Shown one piece after another: positions 12,584 to 23,429 of a DNA stretch of 64,000 bases. The notes under the pieces were generated by a model. The model was not told the DNA's origin and did not search any database. It was given only the letters and a program-made list of their open reading frames with translations. Position 1 is the first letter of the stretch, and every line of letters begins with the position of its first letter. The position numbers and the translations under genes are program-made. The DNA comes from Monoplex corrugatus (lineage: Eukaryota > Mollusca > Gastropoda > Littorinimorpha > Ranellidae), in NCBI GenBank assembly GCA_030674185.1, contig CM060307.1, positions 47,676,181-47,740,180 on the forward strand, written 5' to 3'.

Positions 12584-13440
12584 TGCACTCGGACTGCGGC
12601 AAACTCCGTCTCTCACTTCTTGATCAACACCAACACAACAATCACAACTGGTAAAACTTCCAAACGAACTACTGTATTCACTCCCTTAGTCTGCCAGCCC
12701 AGCACTGGCTCTTTAACTTACTTGATCGTGAAACTGACCACACACAGCCAGTCACCCAGTCATCAAAGTCCACAACTGTCACTGCTGTTATGATGGATAA
12801 GCAGACTGCCAGGTTGTCCCTGAATCACTGAGGCTGTCAGGTTCTGCACGACTGACGGTAGAAGTGACTGATGCCAACCCAGAATTAACACGTCCAGATT
12901 ATGTCCTTTTTTCTTGGAATATTGATATTGTATCACAAAACAGATACATTTTCTTCGCACAAGCTCGATAGTGAGACCAAAATCACTGACAAATTCCCTC
13001 TAAAGGAATTGGAATTATCTTTGATGAAATAACTATCACCTCATAATGGGCAGCAGACTACAGAATTGCTAGAAATTCAAAGACTAAATTCACTGAGCCA
13101 TTCTTTCTGTAAGAAATTCTAATTACCTTTAATGGAACAACGATCACTTCATAATGGGCTGGAAAGAGCGATGCAGCAAATTAACACAAAAGGCAAAAAG
13201 CATTGGGAGAACAGACATCCGGAACACGCGGAGTCCCAAATCGTACTGGCCGCGACCTGTTAACAGTTTTGTCAAAACCACATCTCTTCTTCCACTCCCG
13301 CTCTGTCGGCCGCGTGCCACTCAGTTCAACCCACCCGCGACGAAACGTTAAAAAAAAGAGAGAGGGAGAAAGAGAGAGAGAAAGAAAAATCCTCCTTCGC
13401 CAATTACCTTCTGGCCTCTGATTCGATTACTTTGTACGGA
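12584..13440 (-). other. Probable 5' leader of the eh1-motif gene
   Basis: The stretch runs between the inferred transcription start (about 30 bases downstream of the TATA box) and the ATG. It has several upstream ATGs, so a leader intron is possible but not demonstrated. It holds a diverged direct duplication: 13006-13055 and 13110-13160 both run through A-T-rich homeodomain-like sites to CCTCATAATGGGC or CTTCATAATGGGC. A short GA-rich tract lies at 13355-13390. Confidence 0.45.
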
Positions 13441-13466
13441 CCCGGAGCTTGTTCAGCCTTGTTGAC

Positions 13467-13600
13467 TTTATAATCAGACGACAGGGGCGGGGCTCCGCAA
13501 GGGAAATCGACCACTCAGAGCGAATGATTTCCTCTTAACCCCTGACCCGTGAAACGAAGCGACCAATGGAAACAGCCAGGCCAATTGGATGACGGTGAGT
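13467..13600 (-). promoter_or_regulatory. Core promoter: TATA box, GC box and CCAAT box
   Basis: Minus-strand TATAAA at 13472-13467, an Sp1-type GC box (GCCCCGCCCC) at 13493-13484 and CCAAT at 13588-13584. They are in the right order and spacing for a minus-strand start near 13440, upstream of the eh1-motif exon. The arrangement supports transcription of that gene; the exact start is inferred. Confidence 0.6.
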
Positions 13601-14190
13601 CTGGGTGGTAAAGGCTTTCTGCTCTACTGCATATCAACGTGACGACAGGCGCTGAGGGCCACTTGAACAATCGGAAATGAAAGCGAGGGTGGCGTCTATT
13701 GGGCCTCCATAGAGGTGTGAACAGCGCAGCGGAGAGGGGACTGGGAAGGTTGGGGGAGGGGGGGAGGATTAGAAGAGGAGAGGATGTGCTGAGAAAGAGG
13801 AAGAGGGAGAAATGAATGGCTTTCGGGAGGACGGAGAACGCAGGAAACAGACAGACAGACGGACGGACGGACAGAGACAGAAAGATGTTCTGTTACTGAT
13901 AGCAGGGGAGTTTATGTGCCGTGCATTATGTTATGAAGGAAAAAAAAAAAAAGACTGGAAGAAATACTCATCTTTATCGTCCTAATTCACCCTGTGTGTG
14001 ACCAATTTTCGCCAGACATACTGTCATACAACGCTTGAAAGACAGTGAGAAAGAGAAGTGTGTGTTGTTGGGTATAAAACAGTTTGAAGACAGAATAAGT
14101 ATAATAGTAATGAAAATATTATATGGTTATTATCATTACTATAAAGTCTTTTTGTATTTCTTATCATAATTCTGTCATTCATCATCATGG
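13601..14190. other. Upstream flank of the minus-strand promoter
   Basis: Unique, moderately GC-rich sequence to about 13840, with AGGTGTGA (13713-13720, a T-box half-site consensus) and CAAGTG on minus near 13660. An ACAG/ACGG microsatellite lies at 13850-13880. It may be a regulatory region; function is not demonstrable here. Confidence 0.35.
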
Positions 14191-14363
14191 TAATCACCAT
14201 CATTATCATCATCATCATCATTATTATTACTGTTGTTATTCTTATTCCTATTCTTATTGTTATTATTAGAGCTGCAAAAGTCAGTACGTATCATTAAAAC
14301 TATGGACTGTTGACAAAACATCAGTTCACGAACACGTGCGCGGGGTGGGGGGGGGGGGGGGGG
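14190..14363. repeat. CAT/ATT trinucleotide tract and poly-G run
   Basis: Degenerate CAT/ATT repeats (14190-14265), unique sequence, then a run of G from about 14344 to 14363. Confidence 0.8.
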
Positions 14364-14463
14364 CACAGTAAACTTTGTAAAGAGACAGACAGCAGGAATA
14401 AGAATTTGTTTCTTACAGAATTTGTTCAAAAGGGATTTACTACACTCGGACAATCATGTGCTT

Positions 14464-14467
<4 letters not shown>

Positions 14468-14551
<84 letters not shown>

Positions 14552-14585
14552 GACAGACAGACACGACGAAGAGACAGAGACAGAA
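14468..14585. repeat. GA microsatellite grading into ACAG repeats
   Basis: About 65 bases of pure GA followed by GACA tetranucleotides. Confidence 0.95.
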
Positions 14586-15207
14586 GTTTTTGCCTTATGC
14601 AAAGAATCTCAATTTGTTTCTAAATTAGCACCCTCGTTTTTTATATCGGTATTGTTTTGTTATAAACATTTACCATATTGGTTGGAATTGATGTGTATCT
14701 GAATTGATATTCCTGTTGGTCAATAGACTGAATGATTAATGGATTGATTCGTGACATGACTGATGACTGATTGATTTCAATTACCGTTCAGAAATACTGC
14801 AATGGTCAAACAATTTCGATCTTTGGCTTTCTCAGATTCCTCGATCCTTGATTTCTAACTGCTACTCTCTCTCTCTCTCTCTCTCTCTTGCACACACACA
14901 CACATACACACACACACACTGCAGAAGGTTCTCTGGACAGACTGTGGAGAAAATGGTCACAGGTGACGGAACAAAAGCCAGGACAGCAGAGAACACTCAG
15001 GCAAGCACGTCTGGTATTACATCGATCGTAAGAAGACTGGTGGCTGGAACTGTCATCATCTTCACAGTAGTCTTAAACAGACTGATATCCATTCAACTCT
15101 GCACACAGGGCACACTCTCATCTGAACAGTGGAAAACAGCTGCTACACGACAGAAAATGGACCACAGAATCCAAGGCTGCGGGACTCTTCTTTGTGCAGT
15201 GCCTGCG
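14586..15207. other. Unique spacer with CT/CA microsatellite
   Basis: CT then CA run at 14864-14920. The frame 14931-15195 is open and includes a hydrophobic stretch (VAGTVIIFTVVL), but no family is recognised and splice support is ambiguous. Not called as a gene. Confidence 0.35.
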
Positions 15208-15404
15208 GTTTCAGTTTCAGTTTCAATTTCTCAAGCGTCTCCGCGCTCGGAATGAATTCCATATGCACTGACGTCACAGGTGCCATGTGATGGAGAAGTT
15301 CCAAAATGATTACGGCACAAGCCTTAAGCCTGCACATAAATCCATGAGCTGGCCAGGTCCTGAGGTCCTACCTAGATACTTCCATAACTCTGGGGTCGTA
15401 GGGG

Positions 15405-15854
15405 AGTGAGAAGGCAGAGACCCAACTTTTCACCAGGAGGGCGGCGCCAATCCCCTCTCCGTCGATTCAATTTCATATTCATGTTCACAATTTTTTTACA
15501 AAGACTTCAGAAAGGCAAGAAGGCTAATTGGTCTTCAAGGGGTGAGACCTGGGAAATCCACCTAGACTCTATCTCTCCAATGGTTTTTACCACGGCAGCC
15601 AGGCAATGTCCCTGCTCTTTACGATTTTCAACTGCCGTGCGATCTTTTGACTGCGCAGCCAGAAGACATATGGGTCCGTCTCGTGTTTCGTACCCTTCCG
15701 AAGGACTAGACGTTCAGTTCGATTTTCCGGTCAAACTGAGGAGAAAAGTCGAGGCCTCTACGGGGAGCGAACCCTGAAACCTCCAGTTTAGTTATTGGCA
15801 GGCAACGTCTGAACCATTCTGCCACTCTTCTCCCTAGGGGTCTCGTCCGGGATG
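15405..15854 (-). mobile_element. SINE family B (left arm of foldback)
   Basis: Minus-strand tRNA-like head with A-box-like TGGCAGAATGGTTCAGACG and B-box-like GGTTCGCTCCC (about 15772-15762), followed by the conserved body. Confidence 0.75.
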
Positions 15855-15974
15855 TGCCTGCGGCAGAACCTGTGCCTCCAGCGTCAGTCTGGTGTTACCT
15901 GTGAAGACCCACACCAAGCGATACAGTATGCCTACTCATCCGTCGGATCGTCGGGAGAGTTCTTCGTCATCAAT

Positions 15975-16028
<54 letters not shown>

Positions 16029-16029
<1 letters not shown>

Positions 16030-16490
16030 CAGACGAGCCCCCTATGGAGAAGAGTCCGCTTGCCAATAACTAAACTCGAGGTTCCAGGGTTCGCTCCCAG
16101 TAGAGGTCCTCAAATTTTCTCCTCAGTTTGACCGGAAAATCGAACTGAACGTCTAGTCCTTCGGAAGGACGAAAAGAGAGTCGGACCTGTGTGCCTTCTG
16201 GCTGCGCACGCTAAAGATCCCACGGCACTTGAAAATCGTGAAGAGCAGGGCATTGCCCGGCTGCCTTGGTAAAAAAAAAAAAACATTGGAGAGATAGGTT
16301 GATTTCCCAGGTCGCAACCCTTGAAGACCAGTTAGCCTTCTTGCCTTTCTGAAGTCTTGGTTAAAAAAAATTGAATATGAATTTGAATGTGCAGCGAAGG
16401 AGAGGGGATGGGCCCCACCCTTATAGTGCTGGTCCCGGGAAAAGTTGATGTCTCTGCACCTCACTCCCCTACGACCCCAGGGTTATGGAA
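16029..16490 (+). mobile_element. SINE family B (right arm of foldback)
   Basis: Plus-strand copy: B-box-like GGTTCGCTCCC at about 16087-16097, core GCGCACGCTAAAGATCCCAC near 16205-16224, an internal A run at 16269-16282, and the 3' body. Confidence 0.8.
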
Positions 16491-16679
16491 CTATCTAGTC
16501 AGGACCCAGGACCCCAGGACCTGGCCAGCTCATGGGTTATGTGCAGGCTTAAGGCTTGTACCGTGATCATTCTGGATTTTCTCATCACATGGCACCTGTG
16601 ATGTTAGTGCATACGGAATTCATTCCGAGGCGGAGACGTCATCTTGAGAAGCTGAAGCTGAAACTGAAACTGAAACTTC

Positions 16680-16680
16680 G

Positions 16681-16714
<34 letters not shown>
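16680..16714. repeat. CAT microsatellite
   Basis: Short pure CAT run directly abutting the outer end of the foldback's right arm. Confidence 0.9.
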
Positions 16715-16715
<1 letters not shown>

Positions 16716-16911
16716 TGTGTCGTCAGTAGGTGGAATCAGAACTGGCGTTACTAAATTCCAGCAAAGTGACCCAGCAGTGGTACAGAGGCTCCTTCAGTGA
16801 GTGTTCTCAGCTTGACATGACAGCTAACACTGTGACTTAATGGTGGTGGACAGCCAAACCGAGTGGTGTGAATGTCATCAAACTTCAGTAATGCGGCATT
16901 AGTTAATGCCC

Positions 16912-17465
16912 TATGCCCCCCGTGACGATGCCAGGGGACCCTTTCAATATAAATAGTATCCCCACCTTCTGGAAATTCTGTGCTAGAAAATTCCTCTTTT
17001 CAATCACTCTTTGTTTCTGCCTTGTTCCTTTGCTTTCTGTCATTTTTTCCTATATTTTTCTGCCTTCCTAGTCCATTCACCTTATGTGTTCGATAAAGTC
17101 TTACGTACTTTTTCTTAGGATTGATTATTGGGTACGTGTATTAATTGCATTTTTGGCTCTAGGGAGGTGAGATATGCGGAAGCTAGTTTAGGTAATCTAA
17201 GCCTGTTTTTATATAATTTATGTTTTGGTGTCCTCAGGTATGCTTGTATTTGTATTCAGTTGTTTTTTTTTTAAATCCCCTTGCGATGAATTGGACGGAG
17301 TGATCATCGCCAAGGGCCCCTTAGATTATGTGCGCGAATGCAGTCATGTGTACTTAATTTTTTTTTTTTTTCCCTGTTGAAGTTTTGCATGTTTTGAAGC
17401 GGTTATAGCCCTGATATGGCTCCACGCAGTCGGCTGGGCTTTAAACAACAACAACAACAATAACG
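16912..17465 (+). mobile_element. Dispersed repeat family C, full-length copy
   Basis: Ends GTCGGCTGGGCTTTAAAC followed by an AAC tail (17440-17462). It shares about 550 bases with the copies at 27186 and 38325. Confidence 0.8.
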
Positions 17466-17562
17466 TCCTATCGGTATATTTTGTTGAAAATAGCATATAC
17501 AACAGTTTTTATGAAACCTAAAGCTTACCGTTCAACATATTGCTTCGGAAGATTATAAATGT

Positions 17563-17745
17563 GTCATCATTATGTGCCCTGCCGCTTGGCGTTGGCGATC
17601 ATGGCCCTCCATACGAATCTATCCCTTGTCGCTGTCATTATATCTCCCACCCTCTCTGTCCTCAGCCACCCTGCAAGTCTGTCCAATATTTTCTCCCTGG
17701 GTCTACCTGGTGTTCTCTTTCCGTCCAGCTTTCCTGTGTACACAA
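17563..17745 (-). mobile_element. LINE family E, 3' coding fragment
   Basis: Minus translation includes the C-terminal pattern GKLxGKRTPGRPREKI, LAGWLRTER and WRAMIANA, typical of the end of a LINE ORF2. The 3' side abuts CATCATTATG, i.e. a short (GAT)n tail. Confidence 0.7.
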
Positions 17746-18815
17746 TGAAAATTAAAAGGTCACGATTAAGTTAGAATTGCAATTATTTAAAATTCCTTGG
17801 TACAGTTTGGCCTCCCTATCCCGAGCTACTTTTGGTTTCGTCTGCTTTAACAGCGTACGGTGGTGCATGTTTTTGCACCCCCAACGAATTATTCAAAGCC
17901 ATTTCATTATTTTGGTAGACAGTCTTATTTCGATCTGATGTGCACTAAAGAAAATATCTTTTTAAAAATTCATTCTACATGAACAAGTTTTGTTTCTAAA
18001 ACGGAAGGAATATACATAAAATATAGAATATAATATAAAGTGGAATGTCTATTTTTTCCATGGCTAAGCGCGCTGGCTGACCACCGGTGCAAGTGACGAG
18101 ACACATGCAACAGACCCAGTTGCCAGTGCTAAGTGCTCCTGGGGAGAAGTTGTTTGTCAGGATGTGTGGGATGGAAAACACCTGCTTCCATCAAAGAGAA
18201 TACTGCCTACGGTATTGTCTACCCTCTTTGCTTCCTACCATACCGATAGGGCTCAGTATACCAATAGGGCGTTAACAGGCGTGGAAGAAGGGACAGAAAA
18301 CTAGTGTAATGTGCTTTTTGCACTCTGTTCATATTGTATTAAAAACTAAACTTGGCTGTTTTCTTCAGAGACTATTGATACGTCAGCAGTGAATTCAGTC
18401 TACATAATGCGCGCAGGGAAAAAGCATTTTTTATTTACACAGGACAAATATTAGACCAAAATGTGTATTAGCACAGCAAGGAAATCAAAAGCAGCAGCAT
18501 CATTTAAACAATCTTTGATTAGCAATTACAGATATCATAAGAAAATATATCACTGCTGTGAGAACTATGATGAACATAGTTTTTATGTTTACATGTTGTA
18601 TTTGTCTAACTGTATCAGATGCAAGGCCAGTGGGGGAAAAAAAAGACTGAAAAGCGGTGGAAGAAAACAAAACAGAACGGGAAGAAAAGAAATATGAAAA
18701 GAAAGAGGGGAAGGAGGGGGGATGAATAAAAAGCCACATCACTCCACTGCTTGCCTGCAACAGAACTTTTTAAAAGACGAACAAAAACCCACAAAATAAA
18801 AAAAAACTTTCACTC
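17746..18815. other. Unique spacer, no gene seen
   Basis: About 1.1 kb without shared repeats or recognisable exons. Frames of 60-86 codons have no family resemblance. A-rich from 18640 to 18810. Confidence 0.4.
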
Positions 18816-18864
18816 CATCAGTCTATCCTGTGGCTTCCTGCAGCTGTAGGTGGATAGACTGAAG
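18816..18864. repeat. Imperfect palindrome, possible MITE relic
   Basis: CATCAGTCTATCCTGTGGCTTCCTG / CAGCTG..GTGGATAGACTGAAG-type arms (as shorter pieces) form a 20-base imperfect stem. It resembles the core of the TTAA palindromic family but lacks its CCCTTTGACTCC ends. Confidence 0.4.
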
Positions 18865-19289
18865 CAGAAGATGTGGAAAAATGATGAAGCTATTCGATGT
18901 TAGGCACGATATCACACACATACACACGCACGCACACATATGCATGCAGGCTGAAACAATAACATATGCAGACATAAATTTCTGTCTCGTACCGCATTGC
19001 TGTGTTACTAAACATACACATAAAACCGTATGGCTCTAAGTCGCACGGACACAAAGGGTCATATCTAGGCTTATGAGAATACAACAATAACATACAGAGA
19101 ATAAAAACATTACATACACAAACATGTGCAAGTTCACTCTCTCATCTCACTCTTTTACACACACACAGAGTGTTTCTGCAGTCTGACATGTGGCAAAGAT
19201 GTAAATCTATTTTATGTACCCATACTATTAATTTTCCCAAAACCCCAGTTCCATGAACTATGTTGCAGCGTAGCTCAAAGATCTATTAT
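18865..19289. other. Unique spacer
   Basis: Short CA-rich segments near 18915 and 19155. No gene seen. Confidence 0.35.
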
Positions 19290-19668
19290 TTCAAAGACTA
19301 TAGATATTTCTAGTTTACATTGTTTTGCTATGTCAGACTATTACTAAACTGACAGTATTTCTAGTTTACATTGTTTTGCTATGTCAGACTATTATTAAAC
19401 TGATAGTGTTCTAGTTTACATGTTTTGCTATGTCAGACTATTATTAAACTGATAGTTGTCTATTTACATGTTTGCTAGTGTCAAAGACTATTATTAAACT
19501 GATAGTGTTTCTAGTTTACATTGTTTTGCTAGTGTCAAGACTATTATTTGTAGATTACTGTATGTGTTATTCTAGGTTTACACTATGTCAAATTATTAAA
19601 CATAGCTTTTAGTGTCAAAGACTGTTATTAAACTGATAGTATTTCTAGTTTACATTGTTTTGCTTTGT
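19290..19668. repeat. 51-bp minisatellite, about 7 copies
   Basis: The unit contains TTTCTAGTTTACATTGTTTT, then GCTATGTCAGACTATTATTAA and ACTGATAG in shorter pieces. Middle copies carry deletions. It is followed by a poly-C run (19673-19690). Confidence 0.85.
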
Positions 19669-19848
19669 TTCCTCCCCCCCCCCCCCCCCTGTTTTTGTTT
19701 TGTTTGTTTTCATACACTGGTCAAATGTACATGTACACAACCATACAAGTGCTGCAATCAACACTGTACAATCCATTTAGGGGCACAGTTTGGCAGCTGT
19801 CTTTTGATACTTGTGTAAACTTATTAACACTACAAGCCATCAACTTAC

Positions 19849-20676
19849 CTCAATTCTGCATGCAGCCAATGCAATCATCTCTTCAAGACGCCATTGCACC
19901 GCTCAATGGTGGATCGGGTGCTAGTGTGTGCCTAGTTGTACCTTTCCTGCGCTCTTGAACCTGGATTAATGTAGGGGATTAGAAGCCACGGCTGTAACAT
20001 ATAGCCAGAGTCTCCAAGAAACAGTCCATCAAGAGGTGGTGGTGTCTGTTCAAACGCGTGAAACAGTTCACTCTCATGACTACTGTCATGTACTGAATCC
20101 GGCCACTTCACAATGCAATGAAAAATGAGTAGATCTGCATCACGTGTCAGCTGTATATTGACAGAATGATATCCTTTCCGGTCGACAAATTGGTATTCAT
20201 CCCTAACCGGCCGGATGATACGGATGTGAGTTCCATCAACACAACCGATAACATTTGGCATACCTGCCACTTCTTGAAATTTTATCTTTGCCACGTTGGC
20301 CTCCGCTTGACTACTAAGCCGTACATGTCTGTGCAGCCCCCTAGAAATCACACCTGAAACTCGATGAATACATGAGTTTACAGTTGCTATGCTCACATTA
20401 AAATTAAATAATCAGCGATAACCAGCTGAAATTATCCTGTTGCAAAGAATCGTATAAAAATCAGAATCCGCAGGTAGAGAGGCCTTTCCTTGTTGACAGG
20501 TACTGCAAATGTGGCAAGAACTCGTCGATAATTGTAAGCAGTTCGTGTCGACGAAAGCGAAAACGCTCAAATATCTGCCAGTCGTCACACACAACATGTG
20601 GATTCGTTCTGTCACGAAATATTCAGGGACGTCGTAAATGAATCGCGTGAACAAGTCGTCCTTGTCGAGTCGCCAT
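19849..20676 (-). pseudogene. HARBI1-like (PIF/Harbinger) DDE transposase, broken
   Basis: Minus-strand relic of a Harbinger nuclease, which cuts and pastes PIF/Harbinger DNA transposons. Starting at ATG 20676 the frame stops at codon 18. Beyond the stop it still reads DDWQIFERFRFRRHELLTI, typical of the family's N-terminal region. The central part (20396-19932) keeps NVIGCVDGTHIRI (first catalytic Asp), WPDSVHDS (family WPGSVHDS) and LFLGDSGY (second Asp). After two stops the sequence continues STRSTIERCNGVLKR, supplying the catalytic Glu. At least three stops or frameshifts break it, so it cannot make an intact enzyme. The 3' edge ends at AATTGAG|GTAAGT, a good splice donor placed after the LHWLHAELR region. 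No terminal inverted repeats or target-site duplication could be matched by eye. Confidence 0.85.
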
Positions 20677-20814
20677 TTTCACTGACTTGCAGAAACGAGG
20701 TTAGGTCTCACTATGCTTTGTTTACATGTAAGTCTCCCCCTGAGGAGACATAAAATTACGCACCCCTAAAGAGTGCGCAAAGGGGACTTAAGTTTAAGCA
20801 TTCTTCATAGCTTA
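20677..20814. other. Upstream flank of the Harbinger relic
   Basis: Contains GTGCGCAAAGGGGACTTAAG at about 20781-20800, which could be a decayed element end. No matching partner is found on the other side. Confidence 0.3.
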
Positions 20815-21350
20815 GCTTAGCTTAGCTTAGCAATAGGGACATAAAACTTTAGCCGTTTGGCTATTTCAAGTCCCATCATTTTTATTTTTATTTTCCAAAC
20901 ACCTAGCCTAGGTTTGTCGCATGCCCAACAATTTTTATATTCGATGTAATTTATCCAATGGTCAAGCTGGTTTTTAAACGAGTTTATGTTTTGTGCTCTT
21001 TTAAGTTCGATTGGAATTTATTCCATACATGTGCAATTCTATTTGTAAAATAAAACTTTCTGATGTTAGTTTTGCAATATTCTATAAATATTTTATCAGT
21101 ACTATTTCTTGTTTTATCATAGTTTGTCAGTTTAAAAATTGTGTTCTATCTACGTCATCTATATTGTTAAAAATCATGAAACTTTGAATCAGGTCTCCCC
21201 ACATTCTTCTTGCTTTTAAACTGGATAAATTGAGTAATTCTAATCTTTCTCTGTATGAATAATTTTGAAAACCATGAATTAATTTAGTAACTCTTCTTTG
21301 TGTCTTCTCTATCAATAGATCGCAGTATTTTTCCATTGTCGAGGACATAA
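20815..21350 (-). pseudogene. LINE ORF2 C-terminal fragment with CTAAG tail
   Basis: Minus translation gives KYCDLLIEKTQRRVTKLIHG, then SYRERLELLNLSSLKARR and MWGDLIQSF. This is the region downstream of the RT domain in CR1/Jockey-type LINEs. In a following frame come FYFTNRIAHVWN and INSFKNQLDHW, the usual C-terminal end. On minus the element ends in a (CTAAG)n array (plus-strand GCTTAGCTTAG, 20812-20832), consistent with a LINE 3' tail. It is 5' truncated at about 21350 and frameshifted. Confidence 0.75.
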
Positions 21351-21394
21351 AGTTGTGCAGCGCATAAATCGCTAAGTACGGCTCTTCATAAATC

Positions 21395-21590
21395 CGGCCC
21401 CAAGCTGCTGGTCACAACAGGAAAGCTGGAGGGAAAGAGAACACCAGGTAGACCCAGGGAGAAAATATTGGACGGACTTGCAGGGTGGCTGAGGATGGAG
21501 AGGGTGGAGGATGTGCTTGCGGCGACAAGGGATAGACGCATATGGAGGGTCATGATCGCCAACGGCATGCAGCACAGCACATGATGAGGA
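21395..21590 (+). mobile_element. LINE family E, 3' coding fragment
   Basis: Plus-strand copy of the segment at 29161-29460: CACAACAGGAAAGCTGGAGG, GGACGGACTTGCAGGG and GGTCATGATCGCCAACG. Frameshifted, with a degenerate GATGA tail. Confidence 0.75.
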
Positions 21591-21922
21591 GGACAAATAT
21601 ATGGGTGTTTATCCGGCAACGCATGTGGTCTGTTTATAGACATATGCGGTCTGCCATGTGTTTTGCCAAACTTGCTTCTCCTGCCCCCATCCCCCACCCC
21701 CACCCCACATCCAGGGCGATGCATGAGGATAGAGACCCAAACAGTGGGTGTCACGAAGGTTTATGTTTAGACTACGGCACTAATGGACTGAGAACTGACT
21801 CTCCATTAACCTCTCTGGTCTGTTGGTCTGGAAGACCAGCCCACCATGTGGCTGTGTTTGACACTTTCAGTCCATCCCAGCACAACAAGTATAGTCTAGC
21901 AAAATGTTTTGAGAGTTGCTTG
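21591..21922. other. Unique spacer
   Basis: No gene or repeat family recognised; a C-rich segment lies at 21683-21710. Confidence 0.35.
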
Positions 21923-22290
21923 GTTAACCCTTTGACTCCCGCACCTTATCCACCAACTGCAAAAACTGAACCCTTTAACTTCCGTACCCTATCCACCAGC
22001 TTCCAGAAGGAAGCTAGTGGGTAGGGTGAGAGAGTCAGAAGGTTAACCCTTTGACTCCCGCACTCTGTCCAACAGCATCCTGCATTGTCAGCCATGACAG
22101 TAAAGCAAAAACGTAACCTTTTGACTCCCTCACCCTATCCACCAGCTTCCTGCAGGAAGCTGGTGGATAGGGTGAGAGAGTCAAGGGGTTAAGTTTTTCC
22201 AGTTGGTGGATGGGCTGCGGGAGTCAAAGGGTTAAGCTTTTGCTTTGCTAGCATAGGTGACAATGCAGGATGTGGGAATCAAAGGGTTAA
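21923..22290. mobile_element. TTAA-type palindromic MITE, two tandem/nested copies
   Basis: Begins TTAACCCTTTGACTCCCGCA and ends GAATCAAAGGGTTAA. Two palindromic cores lie inside (about 21985-22041 and 22118-22190), so one element is inserted in, or adjacent to, another. Confidence 0.85.
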
Positions 22291-22439
22291 CGGTCTATCC
22301 TGTGGCCCTAAACATCAGACAGTTAGGGAGTAGATCAGCTGTCAGTCTGTTGTGTTGCAGTTCATTTTCGGTATGTTGGGTTGTTCTCCATACTTTTGGA
22401 GAGGTGATGGCGAAGGTAGGGAGGCGTGGTATCAATTAT
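22291..22439. other. Short unique segment
   Basis: No feature recognised. Confidence 0.3.
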
Positions 22440-22479
22440 GATAACGCGGGAATGTTGTGTGTATGTGTGTGTGTGTGTG

Positions 22480-22536
<57 letters not shown>

Positions 22537-23349
22537 TGTGTACGCTCTGTGTGTATGTATACACTCTGTGTGTGTGTGTACACTCTGTGTGTGTGTGTCT
22601 GTGTGTGTATGTGTGTGTACATTCTGTGTGTATGTGTACACTGTGTGTGAACACTCTGTGTGTATGCGTGTGTACACTCTGTGCATATGTGTGTATACAC
22701 TCTGTGTGTATACTCTGTGTGTGTGTACACTGTGTGTGTATGTATACACTGTGTGTGTGTACACTCTGTGTGTATGTGTGTGTACACTATGTGTATATGT
22801 ATACACTGTGTGTGTGTCTGTACACTGTGTGTATGTATACACTCTGTGTGTGTACACTGTGTGTACGTGTATCCTCTGTGTGTGTACACTGTGTGTGTAT
22901 ACGTATATCCTCTGTGTGTGTACACTGTGTGTGTGCGTGTGTACACTATGTGTGTGTGTACACTCTGTGTATGTAGACACTGTGTGTGTACATCTGTGTG
23001 TATATGTATACACTCTGTGTGTACGTATATCCTCTGTGTGTGTACACTCTGTGTGTACGTATATCCTCTGTGTGTGTACACTCTGTGTGTACGTATATCC
23101 TCTGTGTGTGTACATTGTGTGTGTGCGTGTGTACACTATGTGTGTGTGTACACTCTGTGTATGTAGACACTGTGTGTGTACACTCTGTGTATGATTACAC
23201 TCTGTGTGTGTGTGTGTTACAGTCTGTGTGTGTGTACACTCTATGTATGTAGACACTGTGTGTGTGTGTACACTCTGTGTGTATGATTACACTCTATGTG
23301 TGTGTGTACACTCTGTGTGCATGTGTGTACACTCTTTTTGTATGTATAC

Positions 23350-23429
<80 letters not shown>

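Larger units (their letters stand above)
15208..16677. mobile_element. 1.47-kb foldback made of two inverted composite SINE arms
   Basis: The left arm (15208-15854) and right arm (16029-16677) are reverse complements with small indels. From the outside inward each arm holds SINE family F ((TTTCAG)n end, CATGAGCTGGCCAGGTCC) and then SINE family B (body and tRNA-like head). The loop of about 174 bases contains an ATC microsatellite (15968-16027). The transcript would form a very long hairpin. Arms are visibly diverged, which argues against an assembly chimera. Confidence 0.85.

Noticed and set aside
14931..15195. Possible exon with a membrane segment
   Set aside because: Open frame without recognised family or convincing splice borders.
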